A DNA stretch of 28,815 nt from Sperchopsis tessellata (taxonomy: Eukaryota > Arthropoda > Insecta > Coleoptera > Hydrophilidae). Each line of letters begins with the position of its first letter. Positions within the stretch are counted from its first letter, which is position 1. The DNA is taken from positions 1 to 28,815 of the forward strand of contig JAWQRN010000512.1 of the NCBI GenBank assembly GCA_033557685.1, written 5' to 3'. Position numbers and translations under genes: made by a program. Positions 18,560-27,529 of this stretch are shown here, piece after piece. Under the pieces are notes generated by a model, which saw only the letters and a program-made list of their open reading frames with translations, was not told where the DNA came from and did no database searches.

Positions 18560-19675
18560 TCTGGCCCTTTTGCCAGAGCGGTCATAAGATCATTAGCTTA
18601 GGATAGATAGTTGGTAAACTGTTTGGTGTCATCAACAAAAGAAATGGTTGTTTTTATATTCTTGGTTGAGTCACTTGTATATATCAGAAATGACGATTCA
18701 CCCAATACAGATACCTGAGGGACCCCACTGTCCATAGTATACCTCTCCAAGTAGAGTCGTACTATTAACACCTTTATACTCCAATTTAGTATGTAGACTT
18801 CCACGGCCACAGTAACTATCTTCAGGTTTTTCGGGAGATTACCGTGTGTTGGCTTTTCTATTTGCCGACGTTTTGTCCACCTTTACAGGGGACATTAATA
18901 AGACATGTAGATCTTAAAAGTGCTAAGAATAAATTGCCATGTAGCTCAGAAAAGTGCTAGATGTAAGTGCCGACCAGTTCAAAAAAGTGCTAAGCTTTTT
19001 TAATTTTAAGCACTTTTTGAGCTGGTTGGCACCAACATCTAGCACTTTTCAGAGCTATATGGATATCTATAATTAGCACTTTTCAGCGCTACATGTCTTG
19101 ATAATGTCCCCTGCAATGGTGGACGAAACATCGGCAAATAGAAAAGCCAACACATGGTTATCTCCTGGAAAACCTGAAGATACTGTAACACTTCATTTAT
19201 TTAAAAAAAATAAATTCACGTCAAAAGATTTCCCGGACTAGAAAAAGCTCCAGATTGTAAAAGAAGCGATTATGCGGAACCATATCAAGTGCTTTCTAGT
19301 AGTCAAGGTAAATAACATCTATAAGCTGACCCCGGTCATCTTGACTAGTCCATTCATTGAACCAATAAAGAAGGTTGCTATTCGCAAACTTTCCAGGAAG
19401 AAATATATGTTTGGTCTGAGGGATAACTTTATTTTGAAGTAAGAAATCTGTAGTTTTCTCTATGCTTTTGCAAAAACTGCATGATAAAGTTATAGATTGC
19501 TAACTTGCTCAATCGTAAATATCTCTCTTCTTGAGGATCGGCTTTATAACGGGTTTTTCAATAAGTGCGCCAGATATCATTTTGTAACCAAACACACCCA
19601 ATACACTAGAAAAATTTCCCACAAATTATATAGCACACTCTCCTTCTTCTGTTAGATAATACTTTTCTGAGAGCT
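18560..19675 (-). pseudogene. CR1/Jockey-like LINE reverse transcriptase, split by a hairpin repeat
   Basis: The minus-strand upstream half (19200-19675) reads MISGALIEKPVIKPILKKRD, then FLLQ, then IPQTKHIFLPGKFANSNLLY in shifted frames, WFNEWTSQDDRGQLIDVIYL and KALDMVPHNRFFYNLELF. The downstream half (18600-18790) reads LYLERYTMDSGVPQVSVLGE then SSFLIYTSDSTKN and SFVDDTKQFTNYL. The catalytic box is FVDD. Between them the hairpin repeat 18792-19185 has entered roughly between the motif-A (KALD) and GVPQ blocks. The family resembles the LINE body at 15550-16380. Confidence 0.8.
18792..19185. repeat. Hammerhead-like hairpin repeat (family A), both arms present
   Basis: A palindromic unit of about 394 bp. 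Left arm: TGTAGACTTCCACGGCCAC, TATCTTCAGG, CGTGTGTTGGCTTTT, GCCGACGTTTTGTCCACC. Right arm: GGTGGACGAAACATCGGCAA, AAAAGCCAACACATGG, AACCTGAAGAT. The centre has four AAAAGTGCTA-type blocks or their complements. The core is recognisable on both strands, at 19097-19135 (plus) and, more decayed, at 18864-18902 (minus). It interrupts a LINE. No clear TSD was found. Confidence 0.8.
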
Positions 19676-19795
19676 TAATGTTTTGATAATGTCCCTTGCA
19701 TTGGTGGACGAAACGCCGGCAAGAAGAAAAGCCAACACATGATTATCTCCCAGAAAACTTGAAAATATTTACTGTATCGTGGAAGTCTACACAGT
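19676..19795 (+). repeat. Hammerhead-like repeat (family A), single arm
   Basis: Right-arm-only copy reading TTTTGATAATGTCCC, GGTGGACGAAACGCCGGC, AAAAGCCAACACATG, ATCTCCCAGAAAACTTGAAA and TTTACTGTATCGTGGAAG. It lies at the 5' border of the minus-strand LINE remnant. The left arm is missing and no TSD was seen. Confidence 0.75.
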
Positions 19796-19869
19796 ATCAT
19801 CACTTTGTTGACTGCTGAATGTAAAAATTCCGTAGTCTTGACGAACCAAATCGTCATCCGGGACCCCCT

Positions 19870-20300
19870 TTCATACCAGTATCATTCTTTGTAGAATATA
19901 TTATAGAAGATGAAATATACTCTTATTTCTCATGATTAGAATGACCACATCCCTCTATGTATGCCTTCTGTAAAGAATCTTGTCATTTGTTATCCTATCC
20001 GTCCACCCAATTTAAGCATCCTGGGATAAAGACAATTCTCAAATACTTTTTGTCATTTGTTATCCTATCCATTGGTACCCAATTTAAGCATCCTGAGATA
20101 AAGACACTTCTCAAATACTTTTTTCACAGGTGGTTAGGACGGGGTCCATGATTTTACACTATCAAAAAGGATGGAGAACACATAGCAACGCAAAAGTCTT
20201 ATTTTTGTGTCTATATTTAGATCATGGTTCTTGAATAAGGTACCCATATTATGGAACATAGCACCCGGTTCTTTCGATACGGTTTTTATGTCCTGTAAGT
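19870..20300 (-). pseudogene. RTE-like LINE ORF2 C-terminal fragment with internal tandem duplication
   Basis: Minus-strand reading contains FHNMGTLFKNHDLNIDTKIR then LLRCYVFSILFDSVKSWT, the widespread insect LINE block (canonically LRCYVFSVLLYGVEAWTL). It continues in shifted frames with MDRITNDKKYLR-like and WTDRITNDK-like pieces. That block is duplicated in tandem. The RT catalytic core itself is not present. Confidence 0.75.
19981..20122. repeat. Two-copy tandem duplication, about 70 bp
   Basis: TGTCATTTGTTATCCTATCC at 19981 and again at 20051 starts two copies of about 70 and 72 bp that also share CAATTTAAGCATCCTG, GATAAAGACA and TTCTCAAATACTTTT. The copies differ by a few substitutions and a 2-bp insertion, so the event is not recent. 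It duplicates LINE coding sequence. Confidence 0.85.
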
Positions 20301-20324
20301 GTTCCACTGGTTGGTGATGCTGAT

Positions 20325-21500
20325 GTATTAATAAATAAAATAATAATAAAATTATTAATTCCAAAAAACAACAAAATGTGTAGAACCCGTCAAAATAAAA
20401 CATGATTAACAAACAATACAATCATAAAATTCACTTAGCGAATAGAATGCATGTTCTATTAAAAAAACTTTTAGTGATCTTCTCAGTTGCCGATCAGTCA
20501 AGTTGTTATACACTCTGATCACTAAGTTGATTACATTTCTCTGTACCATGGTGAGTGTTGTTTGTTACAAAAGCACCCTGTGTTGACTATGATGCTGATG
20601 ACCTCTCTCATAACCCACAAAAAAGTGTAGTACTTCCTCAGAAAGAGTACACACCCAGATGAATATAGATGGAAGGGTGAAAATGCCGTTGCCTCTGTAG
20701 CGGGTCCTGCATATCTCAGTGCATCGCAGGACAAAAAGAGCTCGTATACAACCCTTCTGCAATATGAAAGCACGCTGGAAATCAACGGAATCCCCCCAAA
20801 ATATGATTCCATACTTCATCATGGAGTACACATATCCATAGTAGGCCATTAAGGCAGCACCAAGTCCTGCGAAAGATCGGATAGAATACCGCAGAAATGA
20901 CAATCTGGAAATCGTTGGAGACAGATACCCAATGTGGGCTTTCCAGTTCAAGTTACTGTCCAGAAAAACACCCAAGAATGTCACAAATCCCCCAGACGTC
21001 AGCTGCACCCCCTCGCTCTCAACCAAGATTGAGGATTGTTGTCGGCTGGTCGTATAACTTAGGAGTTCCATTTTACTCACGTTCAATTTCGGGTAGTTTG
21101 CATTGAACCATTGTTTCCAATGCACGCACCATTTTCGCTTCCAGAAGCTCCACAGAACCCGCACTACACAAGACAAAGGTGTCATCCGCATAAAGAACAG
21201 TCAGGATACCAACCGCTTCAGGCAAGTCATTCATATAAATGACAAAAAGTAATGGCCCTAATACGGATCCATGTGAAACCCCTCGCTGTACACTTCGCCA
21301 ATCAGAGATGCAATCCTCCACCATAGTGCACTGCAGTCTTTCGAACAAGTAGGATCGGAATAATTTCAATGGAATGTCCCTCAGACGGTGTGCCTCAAGC
21401 TACTGCAGCATCACCTCAAAACTCTAGACTATCAAAGGCCTTAGAGAGGTCCACATATATTCCAGATGAATACCTGCCTCCATTCAGTGAATCCAGAATC
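20325..21500 (-). pseudogene. Jockey-like LINE ORF2 (RT to 3' end), degenerate
   Basis: Minus-strand reading has ILDSLNGGRYSSGIYVDLSK then AFDSLEF (RT motif A, Asp kept), KLFRSYLFERLQCTMVEDCI, QRGVSHGSVLGPLLFVIYMN and LTVLYADDTFVLCSAGSVEL, so the catalytic YADD is intact. Then, in a second frame, KLNVSKMELLSYTTSRQQSS, GVFLDSNLNWKAHIGYLSP and the tail block RAFILQKGCIRALFVLRCTE. After a stop and shift come GHQHH and YNNLTDRQLRRSLKVFLI. It ends in an A/T-rich (ATAA)n tail near 20325-20350. Frameshifts near 21100 and 21370 and in-frame stops inactivate it. Confidence 0.85.
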
Positions 21501-21504
21501 TCCG

Positions 21505-21925
21505 AATTTAATACTATGTTTATTTTTCTTTTTCTTCTGTTTAATAGGCAAGGTAGAGATCCAGCTGTCTGCCCATCGTTTTGGTGGTCTTCTGGTATTA
21601 GACTTGTTGTATCTGACTTTTGGGAATTCTGCCTGATGTCATTCTTGTTATACATTCGTTCCATTCCCTGCTATATGTCTGAGTGTTCTCATTTCTGATA
21701 TTATGCTCTTGTTTCTCACATGTACATTATTATCCACCTATTTTGCTGCATTTTTTGGGTTGATATTTTACTTCTCTTGTTAGGTTTTTGTTGGTAGTAA
21801 TGTCTATGCCAAGATATCAAAATGTATTGACCTGTTCTATGGATCTTTCTTCAATCGAGAACTTGAGTTTTTTTTTTATATTAAATTTTTGTTTTTCCAG
21901 TCGATATTTGTATGTCAAATTTTTT
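21505..21925 (-). pseudogene. 3' fragment of RTE-like LINE, same type as 11960-13704
   Basis: Minus-strand reading has KFNIKKKLKFSIEERSIEQV, then NTF-stop-YLGIDITTNKNL, TREVKYQPKKCSKIGG, then frame-shifted SREWNE. Alternating frames then give ECITRMTSGRIPKSQ and RRKRKI, encoded by a GAA-rich tail that abuts 21505. The order and tail match the end of the plus-strand LINE at 11960-13704. No inverted-repeat arm follows the tail here. Confidence 0.65.
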
Positions 21926-21929
21926 TGCT

Positions 21930-22375
21930 TGAGTGATTCATGAGAAGCCATTATATTCACAACGAGTCACCGTTTTGTGCAGATTTTGGGCTGCCGGAGT
22001 GATTGGCCTGAACTTTTTCCAATGTGAGGCTAGAAACGCAGTTACAGTGAAAGGCATACTGTACCGCTACATGATAACTGAGCTTTTGTGGCCTCAATTG
22101 AATGGTATGGATTTGAAAGACATGTTGTTTTAGCACGACAACACAACCTGACACACTGGGCCAAACAATGGAGTTGTTGCAAGAGAAATTTCCCAGGCGT
22201 CATTTCAAGCATATGGCAACGAGACTTGGTCATCGATGGTATGTGATTTGACACTGTGCAACTTCTTTCTTTGAGGGTTTGTGTAATCTCGTGCTTATCC
22301 ACAAATAATTTCTGATCTCAAAGTGGCTACAGAAACCAAACTTGATAAAAGATATAGATAATTTTAATGAGCTTG
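21930..22375 (+). pseudogene. Tc1/mariner-superfamily transposase fragment, same family as 1-1010
   Basis: Reads EKPLYSQRVTVLCRFWAAGV then IGLNFFQCEARNAVTVKGIL, YRYMITELLWPQLNGMDLKD, MLF-stop-HDN, and later VCDLTLCNFFL. These match the catalytic-domain half of the family seen at 1-1010. The second catalytic Asp survives in the HDN block. The third, normally CDLTPLDFFLW, is Asn (CDLTLCNFFL). It ends about 75 bp upstream of the first RBM19 exon in the window. Confidence 0.8.
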
Positions 22376-22449
22376 AAAGTATGAACTTTCAAGGAATCTT
22401 TTGTTTCTAATTATACTTATACAATAATTCCTTTGATTTATTTTTGTAG

Positions 22450-22712
22450 AGGGTTCCAACTTCAAGAAGAAGAAAGCAGCAAAACAAAAAACTCAAGCAG
22501 GCCACGCCCACAACTGGAATTCTTTGTTTTTGGGACATGATGCTGTGGCAAATGTTGTTGCTGATACTTATGGTGTTTCTAAGGAAAAAGTACTTGATCC
22601 CCATGGTGATGGAAGTGCCGCCGTAAGATTAGCTCTGGGAGAAACGCAAATCGTTGCTACCACTAGAAAATATTTGGAACAAGAAGGTGTTATTCTTGAT
22701 GCTTTCAATACT
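22450..22712 (+). CDS. RBM19: RBM19/Mrd1 exon (linker between RRMs)
   Basis: RBM19 (yeast Mrd1) is a multi-RRM nucleolar protein of the small-subunit processome, needed for pre-rRNA cleavage and 18S rRNA maturation. This exon encodes the conserved linker that follows the N-terminal RRMs. A Lys-rich KKKKAAKQKTQ is followed by HNWNSLFLGHDAVANVVADT, GSAAVRLALGETQIV and RKYLEQEGVILDAFNT, close to the vertebrate HNWNTLFMG and VAVRVALGETQ blocks. The acceptor is TTTTTGTAG before 22450 and the donor GTAAGT at 22713. Two bases complete a split codon at the start, and it ends in phase 0. The upstream exons with RRM1 and RRM2 were not found in the window. Confidence 0.93.
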
Positions 22713-22879
22713 GTAAGTATATAGATCACATAAAGTTGTTTTCTGGACCACTTTACAAGAGACTAGGATGTAAGCGTGCATGTACTGTATCACTTATGTT
22801 CACAAAATATCCATTCCTGTCTTGTTAACCCTATACCTCATCCATGATGCCTACAGGTAGTGTGGGGATAATGAAATCA

Positions 22880-23725
22880 AAGACATATACCTGCATTACA
22901 AGTCTTATTACAATACACAAGTGAAGACCACAAGAAAACACATAAATCTCCAATCAAGTCAAAACAACATGGTAGATCATTAACCAAGTAACTGCGAGAG
23001 AACAAAAGCAGAACAAATACACACCCAACCATGAAATTTTTAATAGCTTTTTCCATAGTGCCCGAACGAATCTCATTAGATCTTCATCCATCTAAAACCA
23101 GTCTGTCCACTCAATATCAAAAGAGCGCCACTATGTGGCTTAAGTGTGTTTTTTTGGCCAATAACACCTCAAGAAATAGAGGACCGAACCTCTAAGCTGA
23201 AATTCAATACCTCCAAAGATGCTTATGATATGTCTATAAAAACAAAGTCTATCATAACATTCATATCAACTCCGTTATCTAATATAGTTAATAGCTGTTT
23301 TACATCTGAAAATTGCAAGAGTTGTACCTGTGTACAAGTCTCGCAAAAGAGAAATCCCTAGGAACTATTGATCAATAGCGAAACCGCCAGCTATATCCAA
23401 AATTTTTGAATCACTTTGCAAGCGAATGCTAAGCTTCTTGGTCGCGGGCAAGACTGTCTCTGGTGGCCAATTTGATTTTAGGACGGGTTTGTCACCATCT
23501 GATGTCCTATTGGCTTTGCTAGAGTTTATCACCGAAGTCCTTGAGGCTGGAGAAAAGTGTTTTACACAGTCTTGCGACTTAAGCAAAGCTTTTGACTGCA
23601 TGCCACATAAAGAATTTTTCGTTAAAGCAGAGTATTATAGATTCAGTGGAGTTGCTCTTGACATATTAAGGGGAGAAAACTTTAGAATTTTCAAAAAATT
23701 AAATTTTTTTTTACATATTTTGAAA
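22880..23725 (+). pseudogene. Jockey-like LINE ORF2, N-terminal RT part, in RBM19 intron
   Basis: Reads IKDIYLHYKSYYNTQVKTTR, later ITPQEIEDRTSKLKFNTSKD, then AYDMSIKTKSIITFISTPLS and NIVNSCFTS. In shifted frames it gives an AISKIFESL-like block, then QFDFRTGLSPSDVLLALLEF, EVLEAGEKCFTQSCDLSKAF, with motif A (DLSKAFD) intact, and CMPHKEFFVKAEYYRFSG. Reading ends near 23725. The missing YADD half resumes at 24800. Confidence 0.8.
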
Positions 23726-23834
23726 CTATAATATATGAGAAGATACTGTTAAAAGGAAAAATCGAAATATGAAATATTTACCTAGTTATAGCTCAGAGTA
23801 GAGAGAATGAATTCACTGCACTTAGTGCCGTGAA

Positions 23835-23965
23835 TTCATTTATGAACATCACTCGCCTTGAAAATGTCCCTTGCAACAGTGGACAAAACGTCGGCACTTG
23901 TCAGAGCCTCTACCCGGTTTCCACCTGGAAACAACATTCATACAGATACTAACCGTGGAAGCCTA
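23835..23965 (+). repeat. Hammerhead-like repeat, family B copy 2
   Basis: Homologous to 4095-4235 (which is on the opposite strand). The core at 23857-23895 reads GCCTTGAAAATGTCCC, loop, GTGGACAAAACGTCGGC. GCC/GGC form helix I and GTCC/GGAC stem II. G12 is changed to A here (AAAAC), whereas copy 1 keeps GAAAC. It lies inside the RBM19 intron, between the two LINE halves. Confidence 0.7.
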
Positions 23966-24054
23966 TTAATTTAAAATATAAATAGTGTTGAAAATATGAA
24001 ATAGTAATTATGGCTACTTATTGCCATATTTTTTCAACAAAAGAAGAGCTGAAT

Positions 24055-24571
24055 CACGGAAACTGTCCCACTGGAGCTGAAAGCTGATGCAAGTGGCAGA
24101 AAGCTATCGCTCTAGAAAAAAATCTAGAACTTGAATATCTTACTCTGTTACTTGGTGAAGAGATGAAGCAACATCTCTTACCAATTTACAAAGATTTGTC
24201 GAGGGAAGATTTACTCAAAAGATGCTTGGGTAGCCATACTCAAAACGCGAACGAGAGTTTCAAAGCAACATTTTGTCCACTAGCTCCAAAACACCTCCAT
24301 TCTGGGCTCAAAATCGTTGAAATCGCAGCCTATATTGCTGCTGGGGTGTTTAATGAAGGATATTCCTCTATTCTAAGAATTATGAATTGTTGGCAAGTAT
24401 GCAAGAATTTTCGGCAAAAACTCCGACGAAGCACAGATAGAGAGGCAGAACCGGATGAGCCTTTCCTCGACAAAAGCAGCTCGTACAGCCCGAAAACAGC
24501 AGCAAATGGAAGAAAATCAAAGTTTCGAGGAAGCTGAAGGGTTAATGTATGGGCCTAGAATCGCTGATTGA
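24055..24571 (+). pseudogene. Mutator-like transposase C-terminal fragment
   Basis: A stretch starting NCPTGAES is followed by ALEKNLELEYLTLLLGEEMK, LLPIYKDLSREDLLKRCLGS, HTQNANESFKATFCPLAPKH and IVEIAAYIAAGVFNEGYSSI. This matches my recollection of the C-terminal region of the insect Mutator-like transposase-domain proteins (CLGGxTQNxNE, APKHxxxG, A..FNxG). A frameshift near 24420-24440 moves the ending to another frame, which closes SLSSTKAARTARKQQQMEEN and YGPRIAD before TGA at 24569-24571. It is 5'-truncated, so the catalytic residues are absent. The superfamily label is less certain than the presence of a repeat-family protein. Confidence 0.6.
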
Positions 24572-24799
24572 TCAGTAAGTCACTAAAATTTATAGTTTTA
24601 TCGTATTGAAACTTTAAACGCGATTATCTCCAAACTACATTTTCATAAACTGCACACGCTGTAGCTCAAAAAGTTATCAATCCATCTCACTGACATTTTT
24701 AGAAGTTTCTGTCTATGATATTACCGGAAGGATAAACCTATAGTTTAAAGGATATCACGTAAATAAATAATTTTTTTACCATACAATATTCAAAATAAA

Positions 24800-25505
24800 A
24801 TTGTAATGTACGCTGATGACACCACCTTACTGACTCGATACAAGAATCCAGACACAGTATTGCTGAAAGCCCAAACATCCCTCAAAGAAGCAAATTAACG
24901 CAGATTTAATTACTACTGATAGGCGAGCACATGCAGGACAGCCCTCTTTAAAGTTTCTGGGTAATTATATTGACCATCTACTCATCTGGACGAATCATGT
25001 TGATATCGTTTCTGGGAGGCTCTCAAGTGCTATGTATGCCATAAGAAGGATAGCTCATAGTATAATGGCATATGCTGTATTGGCATGAGGAGGGTCAGCT
25101 CAGTCATCCAGAGTATTAATTTTACAAAAAAAAACGGTGAGAGCAATCGAAGCCCTCTCGTATGATACACACTGCAAGCTTTACTTCCGAAAACATTGTA
25201 TACTAACCTTCACCTCACCCTATATCCTGGAGCAAATTATGTATACTAAAAAAAAAACATAATTGATCATCGCCAACGATCACAAAGTAATAATTACAAA
25301 ACTCGAGGAGAGGAAAACCTCAAAACTACTTTCTTCATATTGTCATCATCCCTATCAAGAAATATGGGTCGTAGGTTGTTTAACAAACTTCCACGGAGGA
25401 GCCTTCCTATAAATAAAGAATTTGAATTAACCCATCTTTCGATACACTTCTTATTCATTTCATGGCTTTTTAATGTTATATTTTGAACAACTTGTACATC
25501 ACCTC
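24800..25505 (+). pseudogene. Jockey-like LINE ORF2, C-terminal part, in RBM19 intron
   Basis: Reads IVMYADDTTLLTRYKNPDTV with an intact YADD. With frameshifts it continues to blocks equivalent to SLKFLGIYID, an ILQKKTVRAIEALSYDTHC-like stretch (25120-25180), LFNKLPRRSLPINKEFELTH and a hydrophobic end WLFNVIF. These are the post-catalytic and terminal blocks of the same LINE type as 22880-23725. Together they look like one LINE interrupted by about 1.1 kb containing the family B repeat and the Mutator-like fragment. The LINE ends within about 20 bp of the next RBM19 exon. Confidence 0.8.
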
Positions 25506-25522
25506 TCATTTATTATTTGCAG

Positions 25523-25658
25523 CCAAACTCTAAGAGATCGAAAACAGTCATCCTTGTAAAAAATTTGCCAGGAAATACTGAACAGAAAGAAATATATTCA
25601 TTATTCGAGAAGTTTGGTATTATTGGTCGCGTAATATTACCTCCCAGTGGAATAACAG
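25523..25658 (+). CDS. RBM19: RBM19/Mrd1 exon (first half of an internal RRM)
   Basis: Encodes PNSKRSKTVILVKNLPGNTE then IYSLFEKFGIIGRVILPPSG. VILVKNL is the RNP2 strand of an RRM, and the sequence parallels the vertebrate SKTVILVKNLPAGT and RVLLPEGGITA segment. The acceptor TTATTTGCAG ends at 25522 and the donor GTAAAA starts at 25659. The exon ends with one base of a codon, and the next exon completes GCC (Ala). Residue order follows directly from the linker exon, which confirms the splice across the 2.8-kb intron. Confidence 0.95.
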
Positions 25659-25746
25659 GTAAAAAATGTCTTAACCTAACCTAGTTTAAACAGTTTTTCA
25701 ATTCAAATTAATGTACACTTAATTCATTTTGTATTTTTACTTTCAG

Positions 25747-26486
25747 CCATTGTTGAATTCCTAGAACCTTCAGAAGCCCGAAAGGCATTTTCAAAATTAG
25801 CATATTCCAAATTTAAATACCTACCACTTTACTTGGAATGGGCCCCAGAAAACAGCTTAGGAGATAAACCGAAGGGAAGTAAAAAGGAAGAACGAAAAAC
25901 AGAGGTCGAAGAACAAAATACCTCAGAAAAAAAGATGGAAGTAGAAAATAACAATGATGAAGAAGAAATGCAAGAAGACGATGAAGAACCAGAACCTGAC
26001 ACAACTTTATTCATTAAGAACCTTAATTTTGAAACAACGGACAAAGAATTAAGAAAACATTTTGTCAGTTGCGGGAAGATACACTATGCTACTGTGGCTA
26101 CGAAGAAAGACAAAAGTGATCCAAAAAAGATACTTTCCATGGGGTATGGGTTTGTTAGATTTGTCCATAAAGCTAGTGCTGATAAAGCTTTGAAAACTAT
26201 GCAGCAAAGCTCTCTGGACGGTAAGTCACTGGAATTAAAACGTTCGGAAAGAACGTTGAAAAATGAAGTGGAAACTACAAGGAAGGTGCAAAAGAAAACA
26301 AAACAGACTGGTACCAAAATTTTAGTAAGGAATATTCCTTTCCAAGCTAAGAGGAATGAAATAATGGAACTCTTCAAGACTTTTGGAGAAATTAAGGCTT
26401 TACGGTTGCCGAAAAAGATGACGCCTGGCGCAGAGTCTCATAGAGGTTTCGCTTTTGTTGATTACGTTGTGAATAGTGATGCCAAG
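25747..26486 (+). CDS. RBM19: RBM19/Mrd1 main exon (end of one RRM, acidic linker, full RRM, start of last RRM)
   Basis: Starts AIVEFLEPSEARKAFSKLAY and LPLYLEWAPEN, completing the RRM begun in the previous exon; its RNP1 is atypical (AIVEFLEP). A charged linker of about 45 residues follows, rich in Lys and Glu and ending EEEMQEDDEEPEPD. A complete RRM has RNP2 LFIKNL and RNP1 MGYGFVRF. A basic linker, TTRKVQKKTKQTGT, leads to the last RRM with RNP2 ILVRNI and RNP1 HRGFAFVDY. The acceptor is TACTTTCAG and the donor GTATGG at 26487; the exon ends in phase 0 after DAK. Fully open with no damage. The domain order is that of the C-terminal half of RBM19. Confidence 0.96.
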
Positions 26487-26560
26487 GTATGGTTTTCGTA
26501 CTAATTTTGTTTCAACAAATAAATTTTTTTTAGTATGTTTATGTATCTTCTTTGTTTTAG

Positions 26561-26734
26561 AAAGCTTTTGATGCTCTGAGTCAAAGTACTCATTTGTATG
26601 GAAGACGTCTGGTCTTAGAATGGGCTGCCGCTGAGGAAGGAATAGATGAAATGAGGAAAAGAACAGCTGATCACTTCCATGAAAACAAAGAAGTGAAATC
26701 AAAGAAAAGTGTATTAGATATTGATAATACATAA
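26561..26734 (+). CDS. RBM19: RBM19/Mrd1 terminal exon
   Basis: Encodes the end of the last RRM (KAFDALSQSTHLYGRRLVLE, then WAAAEEGIDEMRKRTADHFH) and a short basic tail ending VLDIDNT before TAA at 26732-26734. The STHLYGRRLVLEWA and RKRTADHFHE blocks match the conserved C-terminus of the family. The acceptor is TTTGTTTTAG. The four exons together encode 436 residues, about the C-terminal half of a protein usually near 900. Confidence 0.96.
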   Translation, partial: KAFDALSQSTHLYGRRLVLEWAAAEEGIDEMRKRTADHFHENKEVKSKKSVLDIDNT

Positions 26735-26790
26735 TTCGATTCGAAAAATTGTATTCATTTTTTTTATTTTGTTCATGTATATACTTTTTA

Positions 26791-26796
26791 ATTAAA
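26791..26796 (+). promoter_or_regulatory. Possible RBM19 polyadenylation signal ATTAAA
   Basis: This common variant of AATAAA lies 57 bases after the RBM19 stop and is followed by a T-rich stretch. No canonical AATAAA occurs sooner. Confidence 0.4.
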
Positions 26797-26799
26797 TTT

Positions 26800-27529
26800 G
26801 TTTTTTTTTTTGCTTCACATTCATTTATATATAAATATATTGTAAATAATCCGCACTTTTTCACGTGCGGCAAGAGGTTAATGGGTGGAATATGTGCACT
26901 TGCGTTAGCTTAAATTTACTTAGCACCAGAAAAGGACGAAAACGCATATAATTTGCCAAACTTAATTATAATTATAATAATTTACTTATGTATTTGTCAT
27001 CATCGGTTAGTACTTACTGACGTTGTGTTAGTTCTGCAGGCTCGTTATGGAAGTGGACTTATCAAAGGTTAGAAATAAAAGACATCGTCCCTCGTCAACA
27101 AGTATTACTATATTGATTTGAGGAAAAGAAATTATTACCATGAGATCATCTGAAGGATCGCGAGTAAAACTATATATCTAAAACTAGCTCAACAACACCA
27201 GGAAAAACCTCACGCTCAAGAGGGAAAAATTGCCAGTGTTGTCAAGGGCAGGTTCATAATGACCCTAGGCACAGGTGGGCAGGGGTAGTTAATCCAATGA
27301 GTCAACTACGTTAGATCCGATAACAGTTCCAACATAGAACTCTGTATTGATTCCAAGACAGCAAACTGTAATAAAGTATGAGAAGGCGTGGCTCCGCCCA
27401 CATATAACTGTTGATATATAATTCGTATGAGTGTAAGCATCGTTCACACTTATCCATCGCGTTTGTACAAGTACAAAATCGTAAAGTTATAAATGGCACA
27501 TTACCTCGATCCATATTTCCTTATGCTAC
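26800..27529. other. Downstream of RBM19, nothing recognised
   Basis: No protein similarity was recognised. A GC-rich near-palindrome, GCGTGGCTCCGCCCAC, stands out at about 27386-27401 in otherwise AT-rich sequence. The 67-codon minus-strand frame (27311-27514) has no known motif. Confidence 0.45.

Larger units (their letters stand above)
22713..25522 (+). other. RBM19 intron, 2.8 kb, filled with transposon remnants
   Basis: GTAAGT donor at 22713 and TTATTTGCAG acceptor ending at 25522. It contains a split plus-strand LINE (22880-23725 and 24800-25505), a family B repeat and a Mutator-like transposase fragment. The other two introns of this gene part are only 88 and 74 bp, so the size comes from insertions. 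Confidence 0.85.

Noticed and set aside
26400..26873. 157-codon minus-strand frame
   Set aside because: It is antisense to RBM19 exons and an intron, with low-complexity Lys/Phe content and no motifs.
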